Source of the DNA: Vitis vinifera
Lineage: Eukaryota; Streptophyta; Magnoliopsida; Vitales; Vitaceae
Assembly: GCF_030704535.1 (NCBI RefSeq)
Contig: NC_081818.1
Coordinates: forward strand, 29,778,001-29,842,000
Direction of reading: 5' to 3'
Length of the DNA stretch: 64,000 nt
The position numbers were made by a program, and so were the translations under genes. The notes beneath the pieces are model-generated. The model did not search any database. It was not told the origin of the DNA and saw only the letters and a program-made list of their open reading frames with translations. Positions 10,315 through 24,100 of the stretch are shown piece by piece; the first letter of the stretch is position 1, and every line of letters starts with the position of its first letter.

Positions 10315-13300
10315 ATGTCGAACACGTCAATGGCCTCAGTGGGGTGTGTGAGTTTTGTGACAGAGAGGGCTGCATCGATTTGGAGTGGAAGGGATCGTCG
10401 ACCCAGGTTTTCTTTCCCGGTGTATAGGCTGAGAATGTCTCCGGGTTGTGCTATTTCGAAGGATTCGATATTTGGGTATTCGAGGGAAGATTGTGTGAGG
10501 TTTTCTTTATGCAGCAGAAGGCAGGTTTTGGGGAGTAGGGGTGTGAGAGCGAGGGGTGAGGGCTCTGTGGAAGGAGAGGATGGTGACAGGTTAGAAGATG
10601 CTTTTGACGCCACAATTGAGAAGAGCAAGAAGGTTCTTGCTATGCAAAGGGACCTGCTTCAACAGGTAATTTTCTTCATTGTTCTTGTTTAGAGTGGTTA
10701 GTACTTGTCTGGATTGGAATTCCGGTTCTGGGTTTTGCGTTTCTTTGTGTTTTATATTATGGGGATTTTTGGGTTGATTCTTTATGAAACCAATACCTAA
10801 AAGTAGAGCTCTGCTTCCAATTTGTTATAATTGTTAAGTTTTTAGGTATGAATATCTTGAATGTCTGCACTCTATAGAGAAAAATGGATTGACTTATAAA
10901 AGGGAATTATTGGATGCTAATTCGTTGCTCGTCAATTAGTTCTTGCTTCAACAAGTGACATGGAACTGGAACTTTCTGTTGAAAGTGTTCTATAATGCTT
11001 CCTCTTACCTGTGGCCTTATAGGCTACTCAGATTGAGTATGACGTAGCTAAATAACCTCATTTACAACATCTTACTTAAGATGTCCATCTTTTTAGGTAC
11101 CATTAGATGCTTGAAATGGGATTTTTAATTTTATGCTATCTTTGATGAAATGTTGGTTTTCTTGATTCTAAGGTAAAATTTAATGTCATGGCCATTGTCT
11201 CAGAAGGTTAGAGCATAATTGGAAGCATGGGAGAAAATGCTATTCTTCGTGGAAAAAACCCTGAACAAAGTAACATATGGCATGGAGCATTGCCTTTCTT
11301 TTTTTTTTTTGGCTTGGAAAAATAAGTATGCCAATAAAGAGTTAAGCTGTAGTTCCTTGCAATGAATACCCTCTTATTAGAACCTACATATACCATATAT
11401 AGTCTATATTTTTGTGTGAGGACCCACTTCAGTCTCCACCTTAGTATCCACACTAAATTTCCAAAATTACATTTGTATATAATTTTGTAACTCTTTTTAA
11501 TGTACAGAATGAATTTAATTAGAAAAAGAACGGAAGAAACTATCCCTACCATCAATTTAACAGTTAACTACATCCCTTTTGTGTTTCTATGATTTAAAAA
11601 CTGATCCGCGTTGCATATTATTCATACCAATAAACTTTAAATAATGCAAAATATTCTGGCATTATAGGTGGATTGATGGAGCCATGCTTTTGGTTGTTTG
11701 TAGAATGGACATGAGGATCCAAAAGTTGGAGTGGAGCAAGATTTTGATGTTGGGGCTGCTTCTGTTAGTGTTACTTTTAATATATCAGTAAGTTCTTTTT
11801 TGAAAAAGAACTATGTGTACATTTGTATTGTAGGCATGTATATGTACAATTTAATCTTAAAAGGGAACTAGGTTTGCAAACAATAAAGTCCTTACTGGTA
11901 TGTTAATACAGTTTACCAGAACTGACAAACACGGACCAACTTTCAGAAGGCAAATATATATGCACAGCCAGCCTGACTTTTAAAAGAAGGGGGAGGGGGG
12001 GAATTAAGAAGTTTAGGAAAAAAAATTACCAGTATATTTTCCTATATGCACTGCTGTAACTTAATAAGATGGATTGGTGCTCAAAGGAAAAAAGAACTTT
12101 GTTGAGAAAGAGACCATCTCATTTGTAAGTATTGCCAAAAGTCTCTTAAGTGGGCCATAGCTCACTGAAATGCAAGATGTATTGGCAAGCTATCTCCTCA
12201 GTTTTTGTAGATCCCTTTTTGTTGTTGGTCTTACCACCCCAACTCCCATTTACTCATGGCCCAATATCTATCAGTTGTACCTTATACCTAGAGGGTTTTC
12301 ATTGGTGACCCTGGTGAGCAACTGATCATTGTTGTGTACGACCAAACCATTGTAGTGCACTTCTCTAATCTTCCACTTGGTTACCGTTGTCCCCTAGCTT
12401 CTAAAAAACGCATTCATTTATTCTATTCTTTTTTCACTTTTCTTCTTTGTGCATCCCAACATCCTCATGTCAGCTAGGTTCCTTCAATGGAACTGCCCAA
12501 TGTTCTTTGCCATAAAGCATGAACAATTGTGGATCATGAAGTCACACTAAAATGGCACATTAGCAGTATACAAAGAAGAGCCTTAAGTTGTATTTTACCT
12601 TTTGTAGAGATTCTGTAGATCCAATCACTGATACTGGAAGAGATGGCATTCAAGAGAAAGAGGAGAGACCATGGAGAGTATATCTTCATTTATTGTATTG
12701 TACTAATATTTATTGATAAAGGGGTTGAGTTTAATCATTATGGTAAAAATGAGCTTTAACTTTTCTTCGTTATCATTATTAGGGTTCTGGTTTTGGTTGA
12801 GCATCAAGGAGAAGGTTGCTATGTATATCTTATTCTTGCCTAGGGTAGGCATCTTTTGTATACTTCGTGTGTATTTTGGGGTGCCTCCTTTTAGGCGCTT
12901 TTAATAAATTAACTATTTGCCTATCAAAAAAAATTATTAGGATTCTAGTATCTTATATTTGATATAGTATGTTTAGGTTTATTTGGGAATGTATGATACA
13001 CAATTGACTGCTAACTATTGAAAATTCCCATTCATTAATGTATAACATATTGCGGCAACCACTAAGATTTCCATTTCACAGGATTGAGCTGAAAATTAAA
13101 GAGTCCATTGAGTGCTGGAGATCGAATGTGATAACTTGTTATGGCAATCACTAAAATTTCCATTTTCACAGGATTGAGCTAAAAATTAAGGAGCCCAATT
13201 ACTTATTATTGAATATTGAATCCACTTCCTATTTGTAATTTTTTTTATTGTCAAGTCAAAATGACAAATTTTTCCTCATTCATTAGCCTAATGGCGATTT

Positions 13301-16300
13301 TTTTCTTTTCAGGAGCTTGAAGTCTTTAATGCCATTATTTACTAACACATTTTTAGTGTTAGATTTCCAGTTTCATTTAATACCTGCCTTAATTTCAGTA
13401 TTTCCGGGCCAATAAAGGGGCTAATTATGAAATAGTGCAAATACCTGGTTTTTGGAATTATATTTTACAAAGTGACTTTTCTCTTCTTTTTACCCCTTTA
13501 AAGTGGTTTCATTATTGAAAGTGGCCATAGAAAGGTCATTAGGGATTGCCAAGAGTTGTTACAAGCTACACCAGTATGATTAGCCTCATAGGAAATTTGT
13601 GGTGAAAGTTTGATATGTTTATTATTATAATAGATTACATAAACTTGTGATCGTCTACTATAGAATTCAAATCTGCTTCATTTGAATAATGTGTCTCTAT
13701 ATGGTATTACCGTATTAGGTAATTGAATCTTATAATTTCACAGTCTATCTTATCATCATTGGATGAGCCTTTTTTCATAAATAGTTGAAACTGAATGTTC
13801 TTGTTCGACTTATTCTTCCTATCCAGATTGCTGAAAGAAGGAAACTGGTTTCATCTATAAAAAGTAGTATAATTAACCCAGAAGACAATGAAGTTTCTTA
13901 TAAAGGCAGAGACAGCTCTTTTCCAAATATGGATCTGACCTCAACTGGTGACAGTGGTGGCGATGAAGACTATAATGGCGGCATTCTTTCTGGAAACTAT
14001 GTTCATTCAAATGCAGATAAGGTGCCAGCAGCCCTGTCTTCAGCTACTAGTAGAGGTTTTGGGGAAGGCGAGAAGGAACTGGGAAAAGACTTGTCTCTTG
14101 AAAATCCTTCCTTGGATTTAGAGGCCCCCAAACAGTTGAAAGACACTAGTCCAAAGACAGTTTGGTCTGATCCTCTTCCATCATTTCTTTCAAAATCCGT
14201 GGAAACAGCCAGTCCAAAAGAGGAAAAGCAAGAAGATTTTAGAGAATTGAGTTCAGAGGAGGTGAATAATGAGGCAGCTGTTTCTATGGGTGAAGATGTT
14301 AAGCCCCCTCCTTTGGCAGGGACCAATGTCATGAATATAATATTGGTAGCTGCTGAATGTGCTCCTTGGTCTAAAACAGGTGTTTACCATGAATCATGAG
14401 TTTGGATACCATTTCTAGGAAAGATCTTTTTATATATGTGGCAGTAATTCCTCCAGGCCAAATGTTAACTATGAGGCTTTAGGGTCACAAAGTCACATAA
14501 TTCAATAATGGGCTTGGCTGAAAGAGAGGAAAAAATAGAAGAGGAAGAACGAAAAACAGACATACACCTGCACACACATTTATATCTGATCAAAAGACTG
14601 ATTATGGTGAATTCTCATAGGTGGGCTTGGAGATGTCGCTGGGGCTTTGCCTAAGGCTTTGGCTCGGCGTGGGCATAGAGTCATGGTAATTTTTTTCCTT
14701 TTTTCATACAGTGAACTAAACATGGGAGCATTAATAATGAACCAGAAAACTTGTCCCTAAATTTCCCTGTTCTACAAAGCAGCTCCATTCAGCTAAGATG
14801 AATTGTCTCAATATCCAGACCCTTTTGTATTGTTCTTGATTTGTTCTGCAGAGATCTAACTCCTATTTTGATTCATGGTTGTAAGTTCCTATGACATAAT
14901 AGATCAGTTTTGGAGAAAGGAAAATAATCTTTATTCTTTGATTTTTAAAGAGACATTATCAATAATCAAACAAATAGAGAAAAGCCAGCTATCGGAATCG
15001 AACCGATGATCATCGTATTACAAATGCAATGCTCTAACCTAGATAATATCCAAATTCTTATACTTTCTGCTGGGGGACTGACCTGGACTGCTCTAGGTTT
15101 AGCAGATCTGTCTTCATTTCTAAAAGCAGTAGTTTTTTCTTCTTGAAATCTGTTCCTAAACAGAAAATTCTTTGCATCTCATCAGTTCCTCTTTATCATC
15201 TCCCCATGATGAGAATTTAGAGATTTAAGGCCTTTAAATCACTTGCATTTAAATATTTTAGTCTTTTAGGTATATTTGACTTTGTAATTTGCATACCCAT
15301 GGCCATGAAAAACCCATGAGTTTCTTGGTTTAGTTAAGAAGGCTTTTGTATCTTCATCCTTTGCTTATTATTATTATTTTTTTCTGTTCTTGCTAATGAT
15401 AGGTTGTGGCACCTCGATATGGTAATTATGCTGAGGCCCAAGAAACTGGAGTTCGGAAGAAGTATAAAGTGGATGGGCAGGTATCCAGCAGTAGCATCAT
15501 CTTAGCTATTTTTATTTCCTACTTGAACCCTATGATTATGTTACTTTGCAAGTCTTTAACAATGTCAAACTTTGCAGGACATGGAAGTAACTTACTTCCA
15601 GGCCTATATCGATGGTGTGGATTTTGTTTTTATCGATAGTCACATGTTTCGCCATATTGAAAAGAATATATATGGAGGAAACCGAATGGTAAGATATTTT
15701 TCCCATGGTTTCAGCTTCAGTTAGTTTTCAAGAGGAACAATCATAATAGGTCTGATGGATGATTAATGTTAGGCCACATTGATTATGGAATCAAGTATTG
15801 AGAATGGTTGTTCCATTGCCATTCCACCTATTTTAGCGTTTGAGTCATGTACAAAGTGTCCATAATGTTAATATTCTCATTAACAAATCTTCATCAAGTC
15901 AAAAGAACGAGCTGGTTACAACTTCATCTCTTTAGAAAACTAATCAATTCCAACTTCATCTTTGATAAATCGATCAGAATGTAAATGAATTGCAGCTTTG
16001 TCTTTTCAAAAGGAAAATTTCAATTTAGCTACCTCTGTTTACTTGTACAACTTCATTTGAATTTCGTGTCATCACATATAAGAATGTTAAATAATGAAAA
16101 ACTGAAAAGCACCAATAGTAAGAGGTATTTGATGAATTTTAAGTAGGTTTTCAATCCTTTCTTCATAATTGACAATGTATCATGAGTTAGAATTCATTTT
16201 GGTGAGAAGTTTCTATTATTATTATTATTGTTGTTGTTAAAGTTTGAGCATGCTTGAATATCCATGAAATGAAATATAAAATTGTTAAATCTAGAGTCAT

Positions 16301-19300
16301 TGATTTTTGCAATATTATTCACTTCAGAATTTTTCTTAATAAAATGCAAACACTCTTAATTTTATTTTCTGAAATACAGGCACTTCTTAAGTTAAAATTA
16401 GAGACAATTACATAATGGCTCGTCAGTCATCAATTTTTATTCTTGCATTTTTAATGTTCTCTATCCCATGTTTTACTATGTAAGTTTAAATAAGTTTTTT
16501 TGGAGATTTAATCATCATAATGTAAGATGGTTCTTTTTTTAAAATTAAAGTTAATTTAGTAAATAGAATTTACGATAATGATAAACCCTTGCAAATCCAT
16601 CATTTGACACTTGATCACTAAAGAATTCTCGACTTAAATATCTTACCTATAATGGTTGTAACCATGTGCTACCTAGTTTTCAAGCTCTTACAATTGTTTG
16701 TTGGTTATTTTAAACATCTTAAAGGGTGATATAAGATATCTACAAGCATCTATTTGTTTATGAGTTCTTGTATGCCTGCACTGGTTGGGTTCCATTTATA
16801 GGAAACAGAGACCTTTGATGTTAATAAGTGTTACGTAAATTACCATTTTAGTAGGATAGCATTTCTTGTATTACTAGTTGTAAGCACTCTCAGTTTTATG
16901 TATCTTTTGACTGATGCAGGACATTTTAAAGCGCATGGTTTTATTTTGCAAGGCAGCTATTGAGGTATGATTTCTGACAAGGCCTTAAGAAGAATGGTTC
17001 AAGAAATTGACTGATTGTCCATTTAGTCTGTCCATCACAGTAAAACCGGTTTCTTAAAATTAGTAATATATCCCAGAGTAGTTCATAGTACTTTCACATA
17101 AGCAGAACCATGCAGTTAAAATAAAGGTACTAGATATGGACTAGAAAAAATGTATATCAAACTAACAAAAGTAAATATTAGAAAAAATAATTTTAAATAT
17201 AATTAAGGAATTTATGCCACAAAAAATGATTTGAAATATGGCAATGAAAATGTTGTTTTTTGACTTGTTTAAGTTTTGGTAACAGTAGCAACAGATAGGT
17301 TCATTGAAATTCATTTCAAATGGTGTATAAAGTTGAGAAGCTGGTGAATTTTTAGGTTCCTTGGCATGTCCCATGTGGTGGTGTCTGCTATGGAGATGGG
17401 AATCTAGTTTTCATTGCCAATGATTGGCATACTGCATTGTTGCCAGTATATTTGAAGGCATATTATCGGGACAATGGTTTAATGCAATATACAAGATCAG
17501 CTCTTGTAATTCATAACATAGCCCATCAGGTATGCTCTCTAAGTCTTGCTATTACTTAATTTAATGCCTGAAGTTTGCACCAATAAGCTGTTTTGTCTGG
17601 TTTAGAATCATTTTATATATTTTGCCAAGTTGAAAACCTAAATGAGGAAATCAAACATAGTTTTTAATGATACCCTGTAGTTCATTTCTACCTTGATGAG
17701 TGAAAATATAAGTCAAGTTGCAATGCTTAAGTCTATATCAAGTGGGTGTGTGTCAGTTCCTATTTATATTGGTTTGTGGGCACACACATTATTTTTTGTA
17801 GGAAAATACTGGTTCTATTCTCCATATTTTCTAATATTCCACAGTTCAATTTTTAGTTTCATGAGTGGGGAAACAGGTGTATATCTAAATTGCATGAACA
17901 TGGAGTGAAGATGCCTAGTCATAAATGATATTCTTCCATATACCTCATCCCATTTTTGCTCACAATTTTAAATTTTTAGTAGGTTTTTTTCCCCATTTTA
18001 TCATCCATGGATATTTCCTTAACTGATGAGTTTCAAAGCCAAAAATGGACTCCTCATTTGTCAATAAGGAGATGATATGATCTTGATGCTTTTTGTTGAA
18101 ATCTTTTCTGGATGCTAGATAGCAAGTTAATCTCATGAGTGATCAACACAAGAATAATCATTGTTTGGCTTAATCATGCTGCTACATTTTATTTCCAAAA
18201 CCATCAAAGAATAGGTAGTTTAAATAAATAGGTAAATGCTCAAATATCTTGATTTACTGTGGAAATCTGTTGAAATGGATGTTATGCTTCAACCTGTTTT
18301 TCAGTTATAAATTGAGAGCTAGTTTTGCCATCCATTTGTCCTATTGGAATTCAGTCATTCCACTTGACCTTACGTTACATTTAGATGCAAAAAACCTTGA
18401 GGTAGAATGTTGATTAAATTGTTGTGGTTCTCAAGTTGACTGTGAACTTGAGATACACTTGTTAATTATCAAGCATCCTAAGTTCAAAATACCAAGTATT
18501 ACAAACTATGATGTTATATAGTTTGGTCATCATACACCCTTGAGGCCTAACTCAAGTGGTAAAGGGATGGGGAGGGTTTGTGGGAGGTTCCATGTTCAAG
18601 TCCCAATGGGGAAAAAAATTTACCTATCAAGAAGAAAAAATAAATAGTTTGGTCATCTTACAATTTAACTATCATTGTCTAGTATCCAGCTCTTCTCTGT
18701 AATTAAAATGGAGGTGTTCTGAATTATATTCAACACATGCAAAAATATCCAGGGACGTGGACCAGTGGAAGATTTCTCCTATACAGGTCTTCCTGAGCAC
18801 TACTTGGACCTTTTCAAATTGTACGACCCTGTTGGAGGTGAGCACTTTAACATCTTCGCAGCTGGGCTAAAGACAGCAGATCGTGTGGTTACTGTCAGTC
18901 ATGGATATGCTTGGGAGCTGAAAACTTCAGAAGGTGGTTGGGGCTTGCATCAGATCATAAATGAGAATGACTGGAAACTGAGGGGTATTGTGAATGGGAT
19001 TGATGTGAAAGACTGGAACCCCGAGTTGGACATTTACTTAGAATCTGATGGTTATGTTAACTACTCCCTCGAGACACTTCACACTGGGAAGCCCCAGTGC
19101 AAGGCAGCATTACAGAAGGAGCTTGGTTTGCCCATCCGTGAGGATGTCCCATTAATCGGGTTCATTGGTAGGTTGGACCATCAGAAAGGTGTTGATCTCA
19201 TAGCTGAGGCAGTTCCTTGGATGGTGGGTCAGGACGTGCAGCTGGTCATGTTGGGCACAGGGAGAAATGACCTGGAACAGATGCTGAGGCAGTTTGAGAG

Positions 19301-19709
19301 CCAACACCATGACAAAATCAGGGGATGGGTTGGTTTTTCTGTCAAGATGGCTCACCGAATAACTGCTGGTGCAGACATTTTGCTTATGCCATCTAGATTT
19401 GAGCCTTGTGGACTGAACCAACTATATGCTATGAACTATGGAACCATCCCAGTTGTTCATGCTGTTGGCGGGCTGAGAGACACTGTGCAGCCTTTCGATC
19501 CGTATAATGAATCAGGATTAGGTTGGACATTTGACAGGGCTGAGGCAAACAGATTGATACATGCGCTGGGGAATTGCTTGCTGACTTACCGACAGTACAA
19601 ACAGAGCTGGGAAGGTCTCCAGAGACGAGGGATGATGCAAGACCTCAGCTGGGACCATGCTGCACAGAATTATGAGGAAGTCCTTGTTGCTGCCAAGTAC
19701 CAGTGGTGA
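10315..19709 (+). CDS. SS2: Starch synthase II, plastidial (ADP-glucose glucosyltransferase)
   Basis: Eight exons: 10315-10665, 13827-14379, 14621-14685, 15403-15480, 15578-15688, 16920-16964, 17356-17529 and 18753-19709. All are GT-AG and in phase, giving 777 residues. The enzyme moves glucose from ADP-glucose onto amylopectin chains in plastids (EC 2.4.1.21, GT5). The N-terminus is Ser/Arg-rich, like a transit peptide. An acidic linker follows, with [14 protein letters not shown] and [12 protein letters not shown] typical of SSII. The GT5 domain starts at about residue 290; [13 protein letters not shown] (about 300) binds ADP-glucose and is split by intron 2. C-terminal landmarks are [14 protein letters not shown] (about 673) and [13 protein letters not shown] (about 695), and the protein ends VAAKYQW. 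The first ATG is 10315; ATG 10330 (MASVGC...) is an equally plausible start. The catalytic domain is intact. Confidence 0.96.
11704..11787 (+). other. Candidate cassette exon in SS2 intron 1
   Basis: An 84-base block is bounded by a pyrimidine-rich ...TTGTTTGTAG acceptor and a near-ideal GTAAGT donor. It is 28 codons long, open in the SS2 frame and phase 0 at both ends, so it would insert in frame between LLQQ and IAERRKL. The constitutive SSII protein does not have it. It may be an alternative exon or a chance match. Confidence 0.35.
12705..12931 (+). mobile_element. 3' end of an L1-type LINE in SS2 intron 1
   Basis: The block ends with TTTTAGGCGCTTTTAATAAA and then TTTGCCTATCAAAAAAAA. I recognise this as the usual 3' tail of plant L1 retrotransposons, which carry 'GGTGCCTCCTTTTAGGCGC' followed by a CTATC(A)n terminus. 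Only the tail is present, consistent with a 5'-truncated insertion. Confidence 0.55.
13053..13195. repeat. Two-copy tandem duplication of about 89 bp
   Basis: GGCAACCACTAAGATTTCC near 13054 recurs as GGCAATCACTAAAATTTCC near 13143. Both are followed by CACAGGATTGAGCT, AAAATTAA and AG.CC. It lies in SS2 intron 1 and has no coding role. Confidence 0.75.
14982..15052 (-). pseudogene. Plastid-derived trnT-UGU fragment in SS2 intron 3
   Basis: On the minus strand this reads GGTTAGAGCATTGCATTTG, then TAATACGATGATCATCGG, TTCGATTCCGATAGCTGGCT. That matches plastid tRNA-Thr(UGU) from the D-arm through the anticodon and T arms to the 3' end with a few changes. The TGT anticodon is present. The 5' acceptor strand and part of the D arm are diverged or lost, so it should not make a functional tRNA. 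It is most simply a nuclear insertion of plastid DNA. The adjacent bases towards 14940 may also be plastid but I cannot confirm that. Confidence 0.8.
18537..18643 (+). mobile_element. tRNA-derived SINE with target-site duplication, SS2 intron 7
   Basis: A body of about 107 bases starts with TGAGGCCTAACTCAAGTGG, a pol III A box. It has a B box at about 18592-18603 (TGTTCAAGTCCC) and ends in an A-rich tail after CTATCAAGAAG. The flanks are 19-bp direct repeats at 18518-18536 and 18644-18662 (ATAGTTTGGTCATCWTACA) with one mismatch. Both internal promoter boxes and the target duplication are visible, so the call is strong. Orientation is the same as SS2. Confidence 0.88.
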
Positions 19710-20047
19710 GTCTTTTGACCCTTGGTGTGTATAATATCTCAACTTCTGCAAACACTTCCTGAACAGGCTGTTGCATTGGGGTTCATCCATACTAGAGACA
19801 TGCCAATGCCCCTGTTCATTAGGGGAAAGAAGCTTCGCAGTTGTTTTCTCAGCAGTCGGTATTTCTTCACTCTTGCTTTTTTGGATTAGTTGGGATGAGA
19901 TATAATCAGTTTTGACTTCTGTTATGTCTCATTTCTCTAGTTGAATTAATCCTTAAGTCCAGAGGTGGAATGCAAGGGCTGAACTTTTAGTCCCTAAAGC
20001 CAGAATATGTGTCTCTACTTAGTGGTTTTGACTTCTGAGTTGCTGTG

Positions 20048-20053
20048 AATAAA
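20048..20053 (+). terminator. Possible SS2 polyadenylation signal
   Basis: AATAAA lies about 340 bases after the SS2 stop codon, in a T-rich stretch. Plant 3' UTRs of this length are normal. Its use is inferred. Confidence 0.4.
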
Positions 20054-20059
20054 CAATAA

Positions 20060-21123
20060 TCATTTTGTGAATAGGATTTAAGCATGTATTTGAATTCATT
20101 TGCTCCATTTATCACTTCTTCATGATGCATGTCTTTGTCTCGTGTATACAAGGGATTACAAACAAAATCGAAATTGTTTGGCCCATTTCCACGGCAACCA
20201 AACAAATCATTGCTGTGTTTTTTTGTCTTGGGTAAAAAATATTATTGTGTCTAATATTCTGGTTCTTGTTTCCTGTGTTCTCTCACCAACCAAACAGAGC
20301 ACAGCATAACATGGTACTACAATTGAACAAGTCTTCGTAACATTTAGAGTTCAACCATTCTCAAATGGTAAGTGTTTCTCGAATTATAACTCAACAATAC
20401 CATCGTCATTTGATAGCGGCTTCACCCATTCGAGCTAAATCCATTTCTGGTTTAGGCAAACATGGCATAAAACACGAGTAGGAAATATTAGGGCTTGCTT
20501 GGAGACTCCGGTAAATTATGTGATAAAAACGGCTTTTTGAGAATTCAAGAGTGATTTTCTGCATTTTTCTTTAGTATTCCGAAAAATAATTAAAAATATG
20601 AAAATTTGAGGGAGTGTTTTTCAATTTTGGAGTTTTTAAACAGATTTTTATTCATTAAAACTATTCTCAAAACCGGAATTTTGAAAATTATTCTTATTTT
20701 CCGTGGCTTCCATTACCGAGATCAAACTCGTTACTGCTTCAGGGGTAATGAGAAGGCGTTTTTCATATTTAAAGTAAAAATAATTAAAAGCTAATTTTAA
20801 AAACTGTCACCAAAACCAACAATGAAATCGTTGCCAAACAGATTCTTATTTTCTATGGCCTCCACAAGGGACCACAACCAAACTCATTGACAAATCATGT
20901 TCAAAAACACTTTGATTAAACTGAAGGAAAACAAAGAAATCGGATTATTCTTTTATTGACCTTATCAATTGCAACTATGAAACCAATACAACCTGCTGGA
21001 CAACCATAAGAAAATGGGGGAATATGAAATTGAAAACCCAAGCAAAGGCATGCAAATATATCAAATCATACCAAACTCACAATGGGATACCTTGCCATGT
21101 TTGTATTTATGATGGTGGGAGCT
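20060..21123. other. Intergenic between convergent SS2 and AAR3 genes
   Basis: No gene is seen. The region carries the 3' ends of both neighbours and some AT-rich MITE-like foldback sequence around 20480-20840, with repeated 'AACTCATTGAC' and 'AAACTCGTTACTG' type motifs. Confidence 0.4.
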
Positions 21124-24100
21124 CTATATGTAGGATACTCTCCTTTCTCGGTCGAAGTGCAGGCAGGATGGAGTTGAGAAGAGCCCTGCAAAGCCCTTTG
21201 ACAGACAACCTTCAACTGCACATGGAGACTTGGAGGAACTCAATGGGCTATGTTTTACTATTTCCATGCAGTCATCAGTAGCAGCTCCTGGTGGATGCTC
21301 CGAGTACACAGATCTGCCGGCGATGAGGCTTTGCTTGCTTCTCTTAGAATTCAACTTGTCATTCAAGTCTATGGAGTCACGGAAGCGGGTATCTGACAAC
21401 ACCAGTTCATGTCTTTGAGAGTCCTCGTGCAACTTTCTCTTCAAGCCAGGGTAGAATTTCAATCCTGCAATCGAACAACCAAACTATCAGAGGTCAGACT
21501 GTTTCACATGATTTGAATTCATTAAGGTTATGTTTGGTTCCAAAAAGTACGAAGGAAAAAAAAATGATAAGAAAAATTATTTTCTCATATTTAATTGTCT
21601 TATGGAAAAAACCAAAAATTTTAAATATAATCAAGATTAATTAAAAATTTATATATTTTCAAATTACTTAATCTTTATATCAAGGGGTTAAAATAAGTTA
21701 AATGAGTTTAAAATAACATACAAAAATAATTTTTTAACTTTAAATTTATTTTTTTATCTTCACTTTTTCTTTCCTCCCACTTTTCCATTCTATTTACTTT
21801 CCCTCAAATTTTCCAGGAGCCAAACATAATGTAAAAGTTTTGAAAAATATAAGGAACCAGTGTTCCTAAGCGATTGACATACCAGGGAGGGAGTCATCAT
21901 ATTCACATGACTGGCCTTCTGAATCACCACAATTACAGAAGAACTTGGCATTGTCATCGGATCCAGCAATCCTGCAAGGAAGATGATAGATATGTTCAAT
22001 GTGAAATGTCAATGTCATAGCAAATGATAGATCTGGAATGAAAAATTTGCTCTTTTTCTGATAGCATAGCCAGAAAAAAAATGGGGGGGGGGGGGGGGGG
22101 GAAGGCACACAGTTTACACTTCCCTAAGAGACCCAGTGAGTTCAAACTAACACACCCTTCTGATGAGGGGATATCTTCTAATCTAATCAGGATTTTTCTT
22201 TTTCTTTTTTTTTTAAAGGCAATAATCTGATGTCAGGTTATGTTCAATGGAAATACAATTCCCATTCCAATCAACTCTTAAAAACAACCCCTACATGAAA
22301 ACCTATGCACTTTCTCTTTTTCCATGCACTCCAACCTCCCAGCATTCCTGCAGAAATAAAATAAAAATAGAGAAGGGGGCCAAACTTCATTTCTCCTAGG
22401 AGATGGGCAAACACCAGGAATTAGGAATTCAGACCCTTCACTACTCTTATGCGCCTCCCAACTCTACAAATCACATCAAGCCACTCCATGTTTTTTAATA
22501 ATCTATACTCTGAACCCTTGATGATCTTCAAAACAAGGAAGTTCATGCATGCTCAAAAGGCAGTCCTGTTTCAGAATCCAATCATGACTTCAAAATCATT
22601 GTAGTCAAAAGAAAATGTGGTGACTCATGTTAAACCACTAAGAAAGGAATTCTAATAATTCCAGGTTCTTTAACAGAAAGAAATTTAATTTTAAATTTTT
22701 TTGCGAACATCTTATCTGTTTTACGAACCATATTCTAGAACTTTTTAACCACCAGAATGGAGACAGATTGATAACAATTAAGATTGTATTTCAGATGTTT
22801 GGTACCTCTGCCTATTTAATGCTTTCTCTTCATACAGCCCATCCCACAAGGGAAAGATGAGGGATGTGCTGAGAAACACCAGACAACATGAGGACAACTA
22901 GTATACATATTTTTTCCAACAAAATTCAATACACCTATAGCCTTCAAGATCAAAATCCCCTATCAAGTTTGGCAAGAAGACACATTCAATTATCTTCAAG
23001 GCAATTTCATGAATAACATTCAACAAGCCCTCTCACAAATAAACAATTATTATAGATTCTGGTTCATCATACAACTGTAGATACAACATACCCAAGTACC
23101 ATCATCCTTTTTTACCAATGTCAGTGCCAACTAGTTGAACAATTCCAATTTGAAGAGAATTTCTGATTGAATTTCAACTGAAACGGCTGATAAAAAGTTT
23201 CAGATGAAAAGTAATAATATTATTAATAACGATGATAAAGAAATATCTAGAAGATTCCATGAAAAGTAATTCCAGGGAAGCAAATCAAACCTGTACATGT
23301 GCTCAACAAAATCATCAATTAAAACAGGCCAAGCACCTGCAATAGAATCAAAATTAACAAGCATTAGAGAGACAGCTAAGACTTGCATGTTACATCTGAA
23401 AGATGCCAAAATTTTTATCCAGGCAGCCTCTTCCTATCATGAACCTGAAGGGGTCAACTAGCCTGTTGGTTAAGTCCCCAGAAGGCTGTTAAAACACAGA
23501 GTGAGTTTCAAAACTTTATAATGTTTGCTTTCATTTTTACAATTTTTGCTCATTGATAATATCTTATTCCTAATACCCACTAATCCAAGTGATCCCCACA
23601 GAAAAAATCAAACATCAATAACTGAACAACAAATACCATGACAATGTGATTACGCATTTGATAATAAAACAAAATTATCCATGCCAAACTCAATGACTAG
23701 GATAAATACAATAAAATGTATACTATGGAAGATTAAATATTCATCGCAACTACATGCTTGTGATGGAAGTAACAACACATATTTGGAGAAATTAATACCT
23801 TCTGGATCATACCCTTCAAGGTTTTCATGTACACAACGGCTGAAGGCTAGAACTTGCCGCCAAGTATCTTCAGAGATATTATGTCGCTGATTTTTCTAAG
23901 AAGAATCCAATGATTAGTTGCCTTAAATAAATTAAAAGAATAAAATAGAGGAATACAATACGAGAACTTAGAGGCTAAACCCTTCCCATTCAAACATCAA
24001 ATTTATAGGCTCAACAAAAGAAACAATGATAGATCAAACTCATAGAACTTTCCAAATTGACATAAAGAATGGCATGCCATATGAGTCACTATCTAGATGA

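Noticed and set aside
14982-15052. Functional nuclear tRNA-Thr gene
   Set aside because: The 5' acceptor strand and part of the D arm do not pair or match, and the body matches the plastid gene.
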